A stretch of DNA of 64,000 nt from Actinomycetales bacterium (GCA_016125355.1 WGLX01000002.1:1-64000), one strand, 5' to 3'. Counted from the first letter of the stretch, positions 1-7,797 are shown. Program-made: numbers and translations. The notes: a model not told the origin generated them from the sequence alone.

Positions 1-68
1 AACTAGGGCGGGCGATCTGGGGTATTTCGGGGGCACAGGGGGGCACCCGATAGGACTCCGCGAACGAC

Positions 69-95
69 GAAACCCCTTGCACTGCAAGGGGTTTC
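69..95 (-). terminator. Perfect hairpin downstream of tRNA-Gly
   Basis: A 27-base perfect inverted repeat with 13-base arms around base 82. It starts 3 bases past the encoded CCA end of the minus-strand tRNA gene. The arm reads GAAACCCCTTGCA. A run of T follows neither arm, so termination is inferred from position and stem strength. Confidence 0.6.
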
Positions 96-97
96 GG

Positions 98-171
98 TGG
101 AGCGGGTGACGGGAATCGAACCCGCACTGTCAGCTTGGGAAGCTGATGTTCTGCCATTGAACTACACCCGC
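98..171 (-). tRNA. tRNA-Gly, anticodon CCC
   Basis: The minus strand folds as a complete cloverleaf. It has a 7-base acceptor stem GCGGGTG/CACCCGC, a D stem GTTC/GAAC, an anticodon stem TCAGC/GCTGA with loop TTCCCAA (anticodon CCC), and a T arm with loop TTCGATT. The discriminator base is T and CCA is encoded at 98-100. It reads GGG glycine codons, which suits this GC-rich genome. The gene is followed at once by a strong hairpin at 69-95. Confidence 0.95.
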
Positions 172-197
172 GGAACGGGCCAAGTATGCCAGCAGCG

Positions 198-2333
198 CTA
201 GCCCTGCGCGGAGGCGTACCCCAACCGGTCAAGATGGTCGACCCAGCTCACCGACCACACCCCCACGACGAACGCGTGGGCGTCCTCCGGCGTATGCAGG
301 ACGACGTGCACGTCGATGGGCTCCGGCTCGAGGGGCCGGATCACCGTGCCCGTCGCGTGCCCCGACTGCACCGCGTCGGCGACCTCACGCCAATGTGTGC
401 TGCTTCGGTTCCGGGCGTCCTCGATGGCCGCGGCGAGACCGGGCATGCCACGGACCAGCGGCACGGGCCCGACGTACTGGGCCAGCACGCGGCCCGCTGC
501 CGCCAGCAGGTACCCCGAGACGACGGCGGAGGTCGCCGCTCGCCAGGTGTCGGCGTCGTCGAGGGCCACGCCCCGCTGCATGAGGGCGAGGTCGTAGGTC
601 TCCACGGCCTGCTCCACCCGATGCGCGGAGTCCCAGCGCTCCTGGAGGATCGTGTCCGGGTTCGCCGGGTGGGTCAGGGCCTGCAGCACGTCGCCGAAGA
701 AGCCGCTCGCCGTGGTGAGGGCCGCGGCGATACGTCGGCGCAGCTCGCCGGCCGCGCCCCGTGGCCACATCACCGTGGCGACGATCACCGCGACCAGCGC
801 CCCGGCTGCGATGTCCTCGATGCGCACCAACCCCAGGCCGAGGTTGGGCGGCCAGTTCACGACCGCTAGCGCGACGAGCACCATGGAGGTGAAAGCGGCC
901 TGACCGAAGGGGAAGCTGACGGCCGGTCCGGCCCACGCGGCGAGGAACGCCATGACCGGCACGAGTGACCAGATGAGCCACTCGGCGTCGCTGGCGACCT
1001 CGAGGACGGCCGAGGTGATCACGACGCCGAGCACGGTGCCGAGGAGCGCCTGCCAGGCGTACTTGCGCGTGCCGACGGCGTCGAAGCGCAGGATCGAGAT
1101 CACGCCGAGCAGTACCCAGAAGCCCCTCTGGAAGCCACCCAGCTGGACGACGAGCACGGCGAGGCCGAGGCCGAGGGAGCCGCGGAGCGCGTTGCGGACC
1201 CACGGCGACGACCAGCTCAGCTGCGACTGCAGCAGCATCCGCAGCGTCCGGCGCGGAGGTGGCGGCTGGCCCGGCAGGTCCTCCGGCGGTGCCCCGTTGG
1301 CGAGGCGGGCGAGCGCCACCATCTCCTCCACGAACAGGGCACCCAGCCGAAGGGTGTGGTCGCGTCGCACGTCCTCGGCGATCTGTTTCGTGGGCACGCC
1401 GCGCTGAGCGGCGGCGAGTGCGTGCTTCTCCATCCCCACCCGCATCTGCACGCGCGCCGAGTCGATGTCCTTGCCCGAGGGCACCCGGGTCGGGTCGCGC
1501 ATGGCGTCCGCGAGGGCGCTCAGCCCGTCGTCGGTGGCGGCAGCCAGGGCGCTGCGTTCGGCGAAGTCGTCGTCGGGCGTTGCCGATTCCCGTTGAGGCC
1601 CGGTCAGCAGGAGCCGGGCGCTGTTGATGTGGAACACGAGCAGCTGCAGCGCGCGGTCGGACCGGGTCGATCCGGTGGGGCGGTAGGGCTTCCCGCCGTA
1701 CTCGCGGTCGAGCCGGTCGACCGCGCGACCGAAGTGGTCGAGAGCGGCTGCGCCCGCCTCGGGTGAACTGCCCCCGCGCCACCGGGTCCGCACCACCTGC
1801 GCGGCGCCCTCGAAGGCCACCGCCAGTTCCTCGCGAAGGCCGGCGACCTGCGTGCGCGGCAGCACGACCAGGGCCGTCACGGTCGCGACGACGACCGCGA
1901 TCCACCATCCGAGGATGTAGTGGCCGACGACGTCCGGTCCGCCGGGCACGGACACCACGACAACGAGCAGCAGTTGAAGCGGCGGCACGGCGGCTGCGGT
2001 CTTGCCGCGAAGGAGGCCGACGAAGGCGAGGGCGAATCCGATCACGACCGTCGCGAGGACGGCGGTGACGACGGTGGAGTCGGCGGCCCATCCCAGCGCG
2101 ATGACCGCGGTTCCGGCGATGCCGGTCAGCAGGTAGGAGGCGGAGCGCCTCTGCCACGAGCCGGCGAAGTCGGCGCTGACGATCAGGCCGGTGACCCCGA
2201 ACAGGGCGAAGACCAGCCCCACGGGCTCCGGGATGACGTAGAGCGCCACCACCATGGTGGCCGGGATCGCGACGGCCGCCCGGATCCCCCGCCGGAGCGC
2301 AATGTGCCCCGGATCGTGGACGCGCAACCTCAC
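198..2333 (-). CDS. FUSC-family membrane protein, putative aromatic-acid exporter
   Basis: A 711-residue membrane protein with the duplicated FUSC plan. About six hydrophobic helices lie in residues 15-170, a soluble helical region runs to about 360, a second membrane block spans about 375-540, and a soluble tail follows. FUSC proteins (fusaric-acid resistance, AaeB-like) are thought to export aromatic or organic acids; the substrate here is unknown. Longer in-frame starts run into dcd on the other strand. I chose the GTG at 2333 because a -10-like TACGTT (minus strand, 2340-2345) sits 6 bases upstream, as expected for a leaderless message. The gene is divergent from dcd. Confidence 0.8.
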   Translation of the reverse strand: MRLRVHDPGHIALRRGIRAAVAIPATMVVALYVIPEPVGLVFALFGVTGLIVSADFAGSWQRRSASYLLTGIAGTAVIALGWAADSTVVTAVLATVVIGFALAFVGLLRGKTAAAVPPLQLLLVVVVSVPGGPDVVGHYILGWWIAVVVATVTALVVLPRTQVAGLREELAVAFEGAAQVVRTRWRGGSSPEAGAAALDHFGRAVDRLDREYGGKPYRPTGSTRSDRALQLLVFHINSARLLLTGPQRESATPDDDFAERSALAAATDDGLSALADAMRDPTRVPSGKDIDSARVQMRVGMEKHALAAAQRGVPTKQIAEDVRRDHTLRLGALFVEEMVALARLANGAPPEDLPGQPPPPRRTLRMLLQSQLSWSSPWVRNALRGSLGLGLAVLVVQLGGFQRGFWVLLGVISILRFDAVGTRKYAWQALLGTVLGVVITSAVLEVASDAEWLIWSLVPVMAFLAAWAGPAVSFPFGQAAFTSMVLVALAVVNWPPNLGLGLVRIEDIAAGALVAVIVATVMWPRGAAGELRRRIAAALTTASGFFGDVLQALTHPANPDTILQERWDSAHRVEQAVETYDLALMQRGVALDDADTWRAATSAVVSGYLLAAAGRVLAQYVGPVPLVRGMPGLAAAIEDARNRSSTHWREVADAVQSGHATGTVIRPLEPEPIDVHVVLHTPEDAHAFVVGVWSVSWVDHLDRLGYASAQG

Positions 2334-2339
2334 GGCAGG

Positions 2340-2385
2340 AACGTACTGCGATGGCCGCCGGTCGCGGAGCACGAACGGGTAGCCT
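2340..2385. promoter_or_regulatory. Divergent leaderless promoters of the FUSC gene and dcd
   Basis: On the minus strand TACGTT (2340-2345) is followed by 6 bases and then GTG 2333. On the plus strand TAGCCT (2380-2385) is followed by 6 bases and then GTG 2392. Both fit TANNNT -10 elements of leaderless actinobacterial transcripts. The two boxes do not overlap, unlike several other divergent promoters in the window. I see no clear -35 elements. Confidence 0.55.
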
Positions 2386-2391
2386 CGGGTC

Positions 2392-2967
2392 GTGCTGCTT
2401 TCGGACCGTGACATCAAGGTGGAGATCTCCGCCGGACGAGTCGCCATGGAGCCCTACGACGAGGGGATGATCCAGCCGTCGAGCATCGACGTGCGCCTCG
2501 ACCGCTGGTTCCGCGTCTTCGAGAACCACCGGTACCCGCACATCGACCCGAGCGTCGACCAGGCGGACCTCACGCGCCTGCTCGAACCCGAGGGGGACGA
2601 GCCCTTCGTCCTGCATCCGGGCGAGTTCGTACTCGGCTCCACCTACGAGGTCGTGACCCTGCCGGACGACATCGCCGGTCGGCTCGAGGGCAAGTCCTCC
2701 CTGGGCCGTCTCGGGCTGCTCACGCACTCCACCGCGGGCTTCATCGACCCGGGATTCTCAGGCCACGTGACGCTCGAGCTGTCCAACGTCGCGAACCTGC
2801 CGATCATGCTCTACCCGGGCATGAAGATCGGGCAGCTCTGCCTCTTCCGGTTGTCCAGCCCGGCGGAGCACCCGTACGGCTCGGAGAAGTACGGGTCGCG
2901 ATACCAGGGCCAGCGTGGCCCGACGCCCAGCCGGTCCTACGCCAACTTCCACCGGACCCCGATCTGA
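2392..2967 (+). CDS. dcd: dCTP deaminase, dUMP-forming
   Basis: A 191-residue trimeric nucleotide deaminase that converts dCTP towards dUMP for thymidylate synthesis. The core [20 protein letters not shown] region, the GMKIGQLC strand and the C-terminal tail are as in the mycobacterial bifunctional dCTP deaminase/dUTPase, and the length matches. The GTG start lies 6 bases after a -10-like TAGCCT, so translation is probably leaderless. The next gene starts 2 bases after the stop, which suggests a two-gene unit with the phosphoribosyltransferase. The bifunctional assignment comes from family resemblance. Confidence 0.95.
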   Translation: MLLSDRDIKVEISAGRVAMEPYDEGMIQPSSIDVRLDRWFRVFENHRYPHIDPSVDQADLTRLLEPEGDEPFVLHPGEFVLGSTYEVVTLPDDIAGRLEGKSSLGRLGLLTHSTAGFIDPGFSGHVTLELSNVANLPIMLYPGMKIGQLCLFRLSSPAEHPYGSEKYGSRYQGQRGPTPSRSYANFHRTPI

Positions 2968-2968
2968 C

Positions 2969-3475
2969 GTGGGCACGCCACCGGAGTCCGAACTCGAGAT
3001 CTTCAGCTACGAGGAGTTCGGTCAGGGCATCCGCTGGCTCGCCGAGCAGCTCGTCGCCCGGCACTGGATCCCCGACGTCATCCTCGGCGTGGTGCGCGGC
3101 GGCCTGTTCGTCTCCACCGCGCTGGCCTATGCGCTCGACATCAAGGACGTCCGGCACGTCAACGTGGAGTTCTACACCGATGCGGGGGAGACCCTGCCGG
3201 AACCGGTGCTGATCGGCCAGCCGCCGTATCTCGCGGACCTTGGCGGGAAGCGCGTCCTCGTCGCGGACGATGTCGCCGACACCGGTGCGACACTGCAGTT
3301 CGTCCGCGCGATGCTCCCGGACGACGCGATCATCCACGTCGCCGTGCTCTACGAGAAGCCCGGAACGACCTATTCCCCGGACCTCGCGTGGCGGTCGACG
3401 GACCGGTGGATTCGCTTCCCGTGGATCCAGGTGCCTCCCGTACGGGTGTACGAGGCGGGTCGCTCGTCCGTCTGA
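2969..3475 (+). CDS. Phosphoribosyltransferase of the xanthine/hypoxanthine type
   Basis: A 168-residue type I phosphoribosyltransferase. The PRPP-binding loop is visible as VLVADDVADTGATLQ (about residues 92-106), with an early DVILGVVRGG strand and a C-terminal FPWIQ segment typical of the small COG2236-like enzymes. It probably salvages a purine base such as xanthine, guanine or hypoxanthine using PRPP; the exact base cannot be read from sequence. The GTG start is 1 base past the dcd stop, so a short operon with dcd is likely. Longer starts inside dcd are less plausible. Confidence 0.82.
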   Translation: MGTPPESELEIFSYEEFGQGIRWLAEQLVARHWIPDVILGVVRGGLFVSTALAYALDIKDVRHVNVEFYTDAGETLPEPVLIGQPPYLADLGGKRVLVADDVADTGATLQFVRAMLPDDAIIHVAVLYEKPGTTYSPDLAWRSTDRWIRFPWIQVPPVRVYEAGRSSV

Positions 3476-3498
3476 CGACTCCTCGCTGTTCCGACCAC

Positions 3499-3578
3499 AC
3501 CCACCCCGATGCTGCGTCAGTTGTTGCTGCCTGCACGCGCTTGCAGACCCCAACAAGTGACGCAGCATCGGGATGGGT
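3499..3578. repeat. Long intergenic inverted repeat with an inner hairpin
   Basis: Arms of 28 bases (3499-3526 and 3551-3578) match at 26 positions, with an unbroken core CCCGATGCTGCGTCA. The 24-base loop contains its own repeat, CTGCA (3531-3535) with TGCAG (3542-3546). It lies in the gap after the phosphoribosyltransferase stop and just before the DUF2182 promoter. It may act as a terminator, but has no U-tract. Confidence 0.7.
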
Positions 3579-3605
3579 TGTCTGGCGGGACGCCGCGGAC
3601 GGGCC

Positions 3606-3611
3606 TACCCT
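3606..3611 (+). promoter_or_regulatory. -10 element of a leaderless promoter for the DUF2182 gene
   Basis: TACCCT is followed by exactly 6 bases and then ATG 3618, matching the TANNNT-N6-ATG pattern repeated across the window. No ribosome binding site precedes this ATG. Confidence 0.5.
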
Positions 3612-3617
3612 CCGGAC

Positions 3618-4313
3618 ATGGCAGCCCTGATCGCTCGAGCCCCCCGTTCGCTGGGGACGACGGGCGCGGCTTTCGCGGCCTCGGCGGTGGTGCTGGGCTG
3701 GGCCACCCTCGTCCTGGTCCGTGACCACCACCAGCCGATTGCGTTCTCGGTCATGTGGCTGGCGATGACGTTCGCGATGATGCTGCCTTCCGTCCTGCGC
3801 CCGATGATGCGGGCGGCGGACGGCTCCTCCTCCCGCGCGGTGGCGTTCGTCGGGGGATTCACCCTCGTCTGGCTCGTGGCCGGCGTGCCCGCCTACCTGC
3901 TCCTGCAGGCCTTGGCCTGGACACCCTTCTGGATCGCGACCGCCTGGGTCGTGACGGGCCTGTGGCTGCTCTCGCCGACGGGCCGCCGCGTGCTGGGCAG
4001 CTGCGGGTCCATGGCCTACGACAGCACTCCGGCACGCTTCGGCGTCCAGCAGGGCCTGCGCTGCGTGTCCTCCTGCTGGCCGTTGATGATCGCGGCGATG
4101 GCGACCGGGATGCTGTTCCAGGGCACCGTCATCCCCCTGCTCGGCCTGCTGGCGGTGACGGCCTTCGTGTGCTGGGAGAAGGCCCCGACGACCTCACCCC
4201 GCGCCGTGGCCTCGGTGGGGCTGGCCATGGTCCTGGCGGCGGGAGGCCTGTTCGTCTTCGCGGGCGGGGGCGGCGCGATGCACCATCACGAGATCGGCTC
4301 GTCGAGGTCGTAG
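3618..4313 (+). CDS. DUF2182-family predicted metal-binding membrane protein
   Basis: A 231-residue integral membrane protein with about six hydrophobic helices. The motif MWLAMTFAMMLPS (about residues 44-56) is the signature of the DUF2182 family. A second conserved region has GSCGSMAYDS and RCVSSCWPLM, with paired cysteines. The tail contains MHHHE, which could bind metal. Family function is not firmly known; members are described as predicted metal-binding. The 3' end overlaps the convergent MocA-like gene by 28 bases. Its place beside the CO dehydrogenase cofactor genes suggests, as inference only, a part in metal supply. The ATG at 3618 is chosen over an upstream start because of the leaderless promoter. 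Confidence 0.75.
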   Translation: MAALIARAPRSLGTTGAAFAASAVVLGWATLVLVRDHHQPIAFSVMWLAMTFAMMLPSVLRPMMRAADGSSSRAVAFVGGFTLVWLVAGVPAYLLLQALAWTPFWIATAWVVTGLWLLSPTGRRVLGSCGSMAYDSTPARFGVQQGLRCVSSCWPLMIAAMATGMLFQGTVIPLLGLLAVTAFVCWEKAPTTSPRAVASVGLAMVLAAGGLFVFAGGGGAMHHHEIGSSRS

Positions 4314-4831
4314 CCCGACGCCACGTCGCCGACCTCGACGAGGGCAACGTCCTCTCGGGCCTGCAGCAGCCGGCGGGCCCCCTCATCTCCGCGCGCCACC
4401 TCCATGACCGCCGCCCAGTGCTCACGGCCGAGCCGCACGGGATGCCCTCGCTCCCCGTCGTAGGCGGCCATCGCCAGCGACGAGGGGCAGTCGACCAGCC
4501 GACGGACGGCCTCGGCCGTGACGCCGGGCAGGTCGACCAGGGTCACGACGACGGCCGACACGTCCGGGATCTCCTGCAGGGCGGCCAGCCCGGTGCGCAG
4601 CGAGGAGCCCATGCCCTCCGGCCAGTGATCGTTGACGAGGATGTCGGCGCCGGCGACCTCCCCGACCCACGCGCCCAGCACGACGACCACCGGGTCGCAT
4701 CCCCCGGCCGTGAGCACGCGGACGGCCCGGTCGACGAGGCGTTCCCCGTCGACCACCGCGGGTGCCTTGGGGCCGCCGAAGCGCACTCCGGCACCCGCCG
4801 CAAGCACCAGCCCGGCGACGCCCACGGTCAT
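4286..4831 (-). CDS. MocA/MobA-like molybdopterin nucleotidyltransferase
   Basis: A 181-residue NTP-transferase of the MobA/MocA fold. The N-terminus has the nucleotide-binding signature LAAGAGVRFGGPK, followed by a DGERLVDRAV segment and a GMGSSLRTGL loop, as in cytidylyltransferases that make molybdopterin cytosine dinucleotide. CO dehydrogenases of the xanthine oxidase family use that cofactor, so the context fits. It lies 10 bases downstream of xdhC on the same strand and is probably co-transcribed. It converges on and overlaps the DUF2182 gene. CTP rather than GTP specificity is inferred from context. Confidence 0.82.
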   Translation of the reverse strand: MTVGVAGLVLAAGAGVRFGGPKAPAVVDGERLVDRAVRVLTAGGCDPVVVVLGAWVGEVAGADILVNDHWPEGMGSSLRTGLAALQEIPDVSAVVVTLVDLPGVTAEAVRRLVDCPSSLAMAAYDGERGHPVRLGREHWAAVMEVARGDEGARRLLQAREDVALVEVGDVASGYDLDEPIS

Positions 4832-4841
4832 CTGCCGATCG

Positions 4842-5948
4842 TCACCGCGGAGCGCCGGGATGGATGGGGCCCTCGGTGCTCGCGAGCTTCTGCCCCGTCC
4901 CGCCCCAGCGCGCCTGGATGATCTCGGCGGCGATGGAGATGGCGGTCTCCTCGGGGGTCCGTGCCCCCAGGTCGAGTCCGATCGGCGAGTGGATGCGGGC
5001 GAGCTCGTCGTCCGTCAGGCCGGCCTCCTTCAGGCGCACCAGGCGGTCCTCGTGCGTTCGCCGCGAGCCCATCGCGCCGATGTAGCCGGCCGGGGTCTGC
5101 AGGGCCTGCTTCAGCGCGGGCACGTCGAACTTCGGGTCGTGGGTGAGGACGGCGATGACGGTCCGCGCGTCCACCTGCTGGCTGGACAGCCACCGGTGCG
5201 GCCAGTCGACGACGACCTCATCGGCCTCCGGGAAGCGCTTGGGCGTGGCGAAGACCGGGCGAGCATCGACGACGGTGACCTTGAACCCCAGTACCTTCCC
5301 GACCCGCACCAGTGCCGCGGAGAAGTCGATGGCGCCGAAGACGAACATCTGCGGTGCGGGGGCGAAGGACTGGACGAAGACCTCAAGGCCCTCCCCGAGC
5401 CGCTCGCCCTCCGGCCCGTAGTGCAGGAAGCCCGTCGTCCCGGACTCGAGGAGGCCGAGCGCGTCCTCGCGCACGGTGTCGTCGAGACGCCCGGTTCCCA
5501 GCGAGCCCTCGGTGTGGTCCTTGCGCACGACGAGGTGCCGGCCCACGAAATGCGGACCGGCGACGATGGTCGCCACGGCAACCGGCTCCTCGGCCTCGAT
5601 GCTGCGGGCGATCCCAGGCAGTTCCGGCCAGGAGTCTCGGTCGACCCGCTCCACGAAGACATCGAGGATCCCCCCGCAGGTCAGCCCGACGGCGAAGGCA
5701 TCGCCGTCGCTGACGCCATACGTCTCGAGGCGGGGCTGGCCATCGCCGAGGACCTCCTGCCCGAGGTCGAACAGGGCCCCCTCCACGCATCCGCCACTGA
5801 CCGATCCGACGGCCTCCTCCTGGTCGGTGACGAGCATGGAGGCGCCCGCCGGGCGAGGTGCGGACCGCCAGGTCTTGACGACGGTGGCCATCGCCGCGGT
5901 GCCGCCCCGCTCCCAGACGGCCAGCAGCTCCGGAAGGATCTCGCGCAT
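4842..5948 (-). CDS. XdhC/CoxI-family Mo-cofactor maturation protein
   Basis: A 368-residue protein with the N-terminal XdhC_CoxI domain (SVSGGCVEGALF at about residues 53-64) and a C-terminal Rossmann domain (GAIDFSAALVRVGK, then VVDARPVFATPKRFP, HDPKFD and GAMGSRRTHEDR). XdhC proteins bind molybdenum cofactor and assist its sulfuration and insertion into xanthine-oxidase-type enzymes. The ATG at 5948 has GGGAG 5 bases upstream, so I prefer it to a TTG at 5993 that lies in the divergent moaE promoter. It probably forms an operon with the MocA-like gene. A second XdhC-like protein is encoded at 12375-13280. Confidence 0.88.
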   Translation of the reverse strand: MREILPELLAVWERGGTAAMATVVKTWRSAPRPAGASMLVTDQEEAVGSVSGGCVEGALFDLGQEVLGDGQPRLETYGVSDGDAFAVGLTCGGILDVFVERVDRDSWPELPGIARSIEAEEPVAVATIVAGPHFVGRHLVVRKDHTEGSLGTGRLDDTVREDALGLLESGTTGFLHYGPEGERLGEGLEVFVQSFAPAPQMFVFGAIDFSAALVRVGKVLGFKVTVVDARPVFATPKRFPEADEVVVDWPHRWLSSQQVDARTVIAVLTHDPKFDVPALKQALQTPAGYIGAMGSRRTHEDRLVRLKEAGLTDDELARIHSPIGLDLGARTPEETAISIAAEIIQARWGGTGQKLASTEGPIHPGAPR

Positions 5949-5991
5949 GGCATCTCCCGACGTTCCCGAGGACGGATGTTCCAACTGGGTC

Positions 5992-5997
5992 AATAAT
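5992..5997 (+). promoter_or_regulatory. -10-like element before moaE
   Basis: AATAAT, one mismatch from TATAAT, is followed by 6 bases and then the moaE ATG at 6004. A leaderless moaE transcript is possible. The same AT-rich spot lies about 44 bases before the divergent xdhC start and may serve both genes. Confidence 0.4.
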
Positions 5998-6003
5998 GGC
6001 CCG

Positions 6004-6426
6004 ATGGGCGAGATCCGGCTGGTCGAAGTCGTCGAGCACCCGATAGATGCGGGCCTGCTCGAGGCGGCGGTCGCTGACCCCCGGGCCGGGGCGATCGTGA
6101 CCTTCAGCGGGAATGTCCGCGATCACGACCACGGTCGGCAGGTGGCCGAGCTCACCTATGAGGGGCACCCATCGGCCGAGGCCGTCCTTCGGGAGGTGGC
6201 CAAGGAGATCGACGCCGCACACGAGGTGATCGCCCTTGCGGTGGCCCACCGGATCGGCCCGATCCCCATCGGGGAGGCGGCTCTGGTGGCCGCTGTGGCG
6301 ACCGCGCATCGGGGGGAGGCCTTCGAGGCCTGCCGCGCTCTCGTCGACCTCACCAAGGAGAAGCTCCCGGTCTGGAAGCACCAGCGATTCACCGACGGCA
6401 CCGAGGAATGGGTGAACTGCGCATGA
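6004..6426 (+). CDS. moaE: Molybdopterin synthase catalytic subunit
   Basis: A 140-residue MoaE, the large subunit of molybdopterin synthase, which with the MoaD thiocarboxylate converts cyclic pyranopterin monophosphate to molybdopterin. It shows GAIVTFSGNVRDHD near residue 30 and the active-site lysine region KEKLPVWKHQRF near the C-terminus. The length is normal. It starts the moaE-moaA-moaD cluster, overlapping moaA by 4 bases (ATGA), which indicates translational coupling. Confidence 0.95.
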   Translation: MGEIRLVEVVEHPIDAGLLEAAVADPRAGAIVTFSGNVRDHDHGRQVAELTYEGHPSAEAVLREVAKEIDAAHEVIALAVAHRIGPIPIGEAALVAAVATAHRGEAFEACRALVDLTKEKLPVWKHQRFTDGTEEWVNCA

Positions 6427-7430
6427 CCGAGGCGCGCTTCATCGACACCTTCGGCCGCGTGCACCGTGACCTGCGGGTTTCCGTGACCGACCGGTGCAAC
6501 CTGCGGTGCACGTACTGCATGCCGCCGGACTTCGCCGACTGGATGCCGGGCGACCACCTGCTCTCCGTGGACGAGCTCATGACGGTCATCGAGGTGGCGG
6601 TCGAGGGTGGCATCGAGAGCATCCGGCTGACCGGCGGAGAGCCGCTGGTCCGCCCTGACATCGTCGACATCGTTCGGCGGATCAACGCCCTGCCGACGCC
6701 GCCGCGGGTGACACTCACGACCAACGCGCTGAAGCTCGCCGAGCTGGCCCAGCCGCTCAAGGACGCGGGACTCGAGCGGGTGAACATCAGCCTGGACACG
6801 CTGGACGCCGACCGCTTCCGGCGGCTGACCTACCGCGACCGCTACGCCGACGCCCTCGCGGGCATCGAGGCCGCCCTCGCGGCCGGCCTGCACCCGGTCA
6901 AGGTCAACACCGTGCTCATGCGCGGGATCAACGACGACGAGGCGGTGCCGATGCTCCGGCACGCGATCGAGCACGGCTGGCACCTGAGGTTCATCGAGCA
7001 GATGCCGCTCGATGCGCATGCCTCGTGGGATCGCGCCGAGATGGTCACCGCCGCTGAGATCCACGACCTGCTGGAGCAGGAGTTCACGCTCACCCCGACC
7101 GGACAGCGGGGCTCGGCACCGGCGGAGGAGTTCCTGGTGGACGGGGGTCCCGCCACGGTGGGCATCATCGCGAGTGTGAGCAAGCCGTTCTGTGCGGCCT
7201 GCGACCGGCTCCGGCTGACCGCCGACGGCCAGGTCCGCAACTGCCTGTTCGCCCGGGAGGAGACAGATGTGCGCGCGACCCTGCGCGACCCCGAGCTATC
7301 GGACGAGCAGCGACGTGCGGAGATCGCGCGGCTGTTCGCCCAGGCGACCTGGGAGAAGCTGCCCGGTCACGGGATCAACGACCCGTCGTTCATCCAGCCC
7401 GATCGGCCGATGAGCGCGATCGGTGGCTGA
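6423..7430 (+). CDS. moaA: GTP 3',8-cyclase
   Basis: A 335-residue radical SAM enzyme that makes 3',8-cyclo-dihydro-GTP from GTP, the first step of molybdenum cofactor synthesis. Cys25, Cys29 and Cys32 form the N-terminal radical SAM cluster site (CNLRCTYC). The second cluster motif is FCAACDRLRLTADG with a later Cys in RNCLF. The protein ends in Gly-Gly, as MoaA needs for activity. I chose the ATG at 6423, which overlaps the moaE stop as ATGA, over an ATG 15 bases upstream. It overlaps moaD by 8 bases. Confidence 0.96.
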   Translation: MTEARFIDTFGRVHRDLRVSVTDRCNLRCTYCMPPDFADWMPGDHLLSVDELMTVIEVAVEGGIESIRLTGGEPLVRPDIVDIVRRINALPTPPRVTLTTNALKLAELAQPLKDAGLERVNISLDTLDADRFRRLTYRDRYADALAGIEAALAAGLHPVKVNTVLMRGINDDEAVPMLRHAIEHGWHLRFIEQMPLDAHASWDRAEMVTAAEIHDLLEQEFTLTPTGQRGSAPAEEFLVDGGPATVGIIASVSKPFCAACDRLRLTADGQVRNCLFAREETDVRATLRDPELSDEQRRAEIARLFAQATWEKLPGHGINDPSFIQPDRPMSAIGG

Positions 7431-7680
7431 CGTGGGCGCGGGCACCGTGCAGGTGCACCTGTTCGCGGCGGCCCGAGCGGCGGTCGGCCAGCCGATGGTG
7501 GAGACCGAGCCGGGCACGCTGGGCGAGATCCTCGGCCGGCTGGAGGAGCAGTTCCCCCCGTTCCGACAGGTGCGGCCGCGATGCTCCTGTCTGGTGGACG
7601 AGGTGGCCGCCCACGACGAGGCGATGCAGGTGCCAGGTGGCGGGCGCATCGACGTGCTGCCGCCCTTCTCGGGTGGCTGA
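7423..7680 (+). CDS. moaD: MoaD/ThiS-family sulfur carrier, molybdopterin synthase small subunit
   Basis: An 85-residue ubiquitin-like beta-grasp protein. It ends in PFSGG, the C-terminal Gly-Gly that is adenylated and thiocarboxylated to carry sulfur to MoaE. The HLFAAARAAVG start strand and the RIDVLPPFSGG end are typical of MoaD. The GTG start overlaps the 3' end of moaA. The activating enzyme MoeB/MoeZ is not in the window. Confidence 0.9.
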   Translation: MADVGAGTVQVHLFAAARAAVGQPMVETEPGTLGEILGRLEEQFPPFRQVRPRCSCLVDEVAAHDEAMQVPGGGRIDVLPPFSGG

Positions 7681-7733
7681 GGGTGGCTGCCGTCATCTGA
7701 GAACTTCCGGTCGCGCGCTGGCCCATTCGGGTC

Positions 7734-7779
7734 TAGCGTGACGTGAGTCACTTCTCTCGCAGGGCGGGCAGGTGCCCGC
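7734..7779 (+). promoter_or_regulatory. Putative promoter, dyad and leader hairpin of the cox operon
   Basis: TAGCGT (7734-7739) is a TANNNT -10 candidate. It overlaps a dyad GTGAC-gtga-GTCAC (7738-7751) placed about where transcription would start, so it is a candidate operator. Downstream a hairpin GCGGGCA-gg-TGCCCGC (7764-7779) lies just before the GGAGG site (7789-7793) of coxG. Nothing here shows what the regulator would be. Confidence 0.45.
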
Positions 7780-7797
7780 AGCGCACCCGGAGGTTCC

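Noticed and set aside
1-68. The first 68 bases as part of a gene
   Set aside because: No coding frame or structure can be supported in so short a stretch at the window edge.
385-2727. A 780-codon minus-strand frame across the FUSC gene and dcd
   Set aside because: It is out of frame with the FUSC protein, reads Arg/Pro/Gly/His-rich without domain signatures, and runs through dcd. It is a high-GC shadow.
5949-5993. An upstream TTG start for xdhC at 5993
   Set aside because: It would start inside the moaE promoter, while the ATG at 5948 has GGGAG at proper spacing and matches the start of the domain.
7764-7793. cox leader hairpin considered as a molybdenum-cofactor riboswitch
   Set aside because: The leader is only about 55 bases and has one simple hairpin. 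That is too small for the known Moco riboswitch fold.
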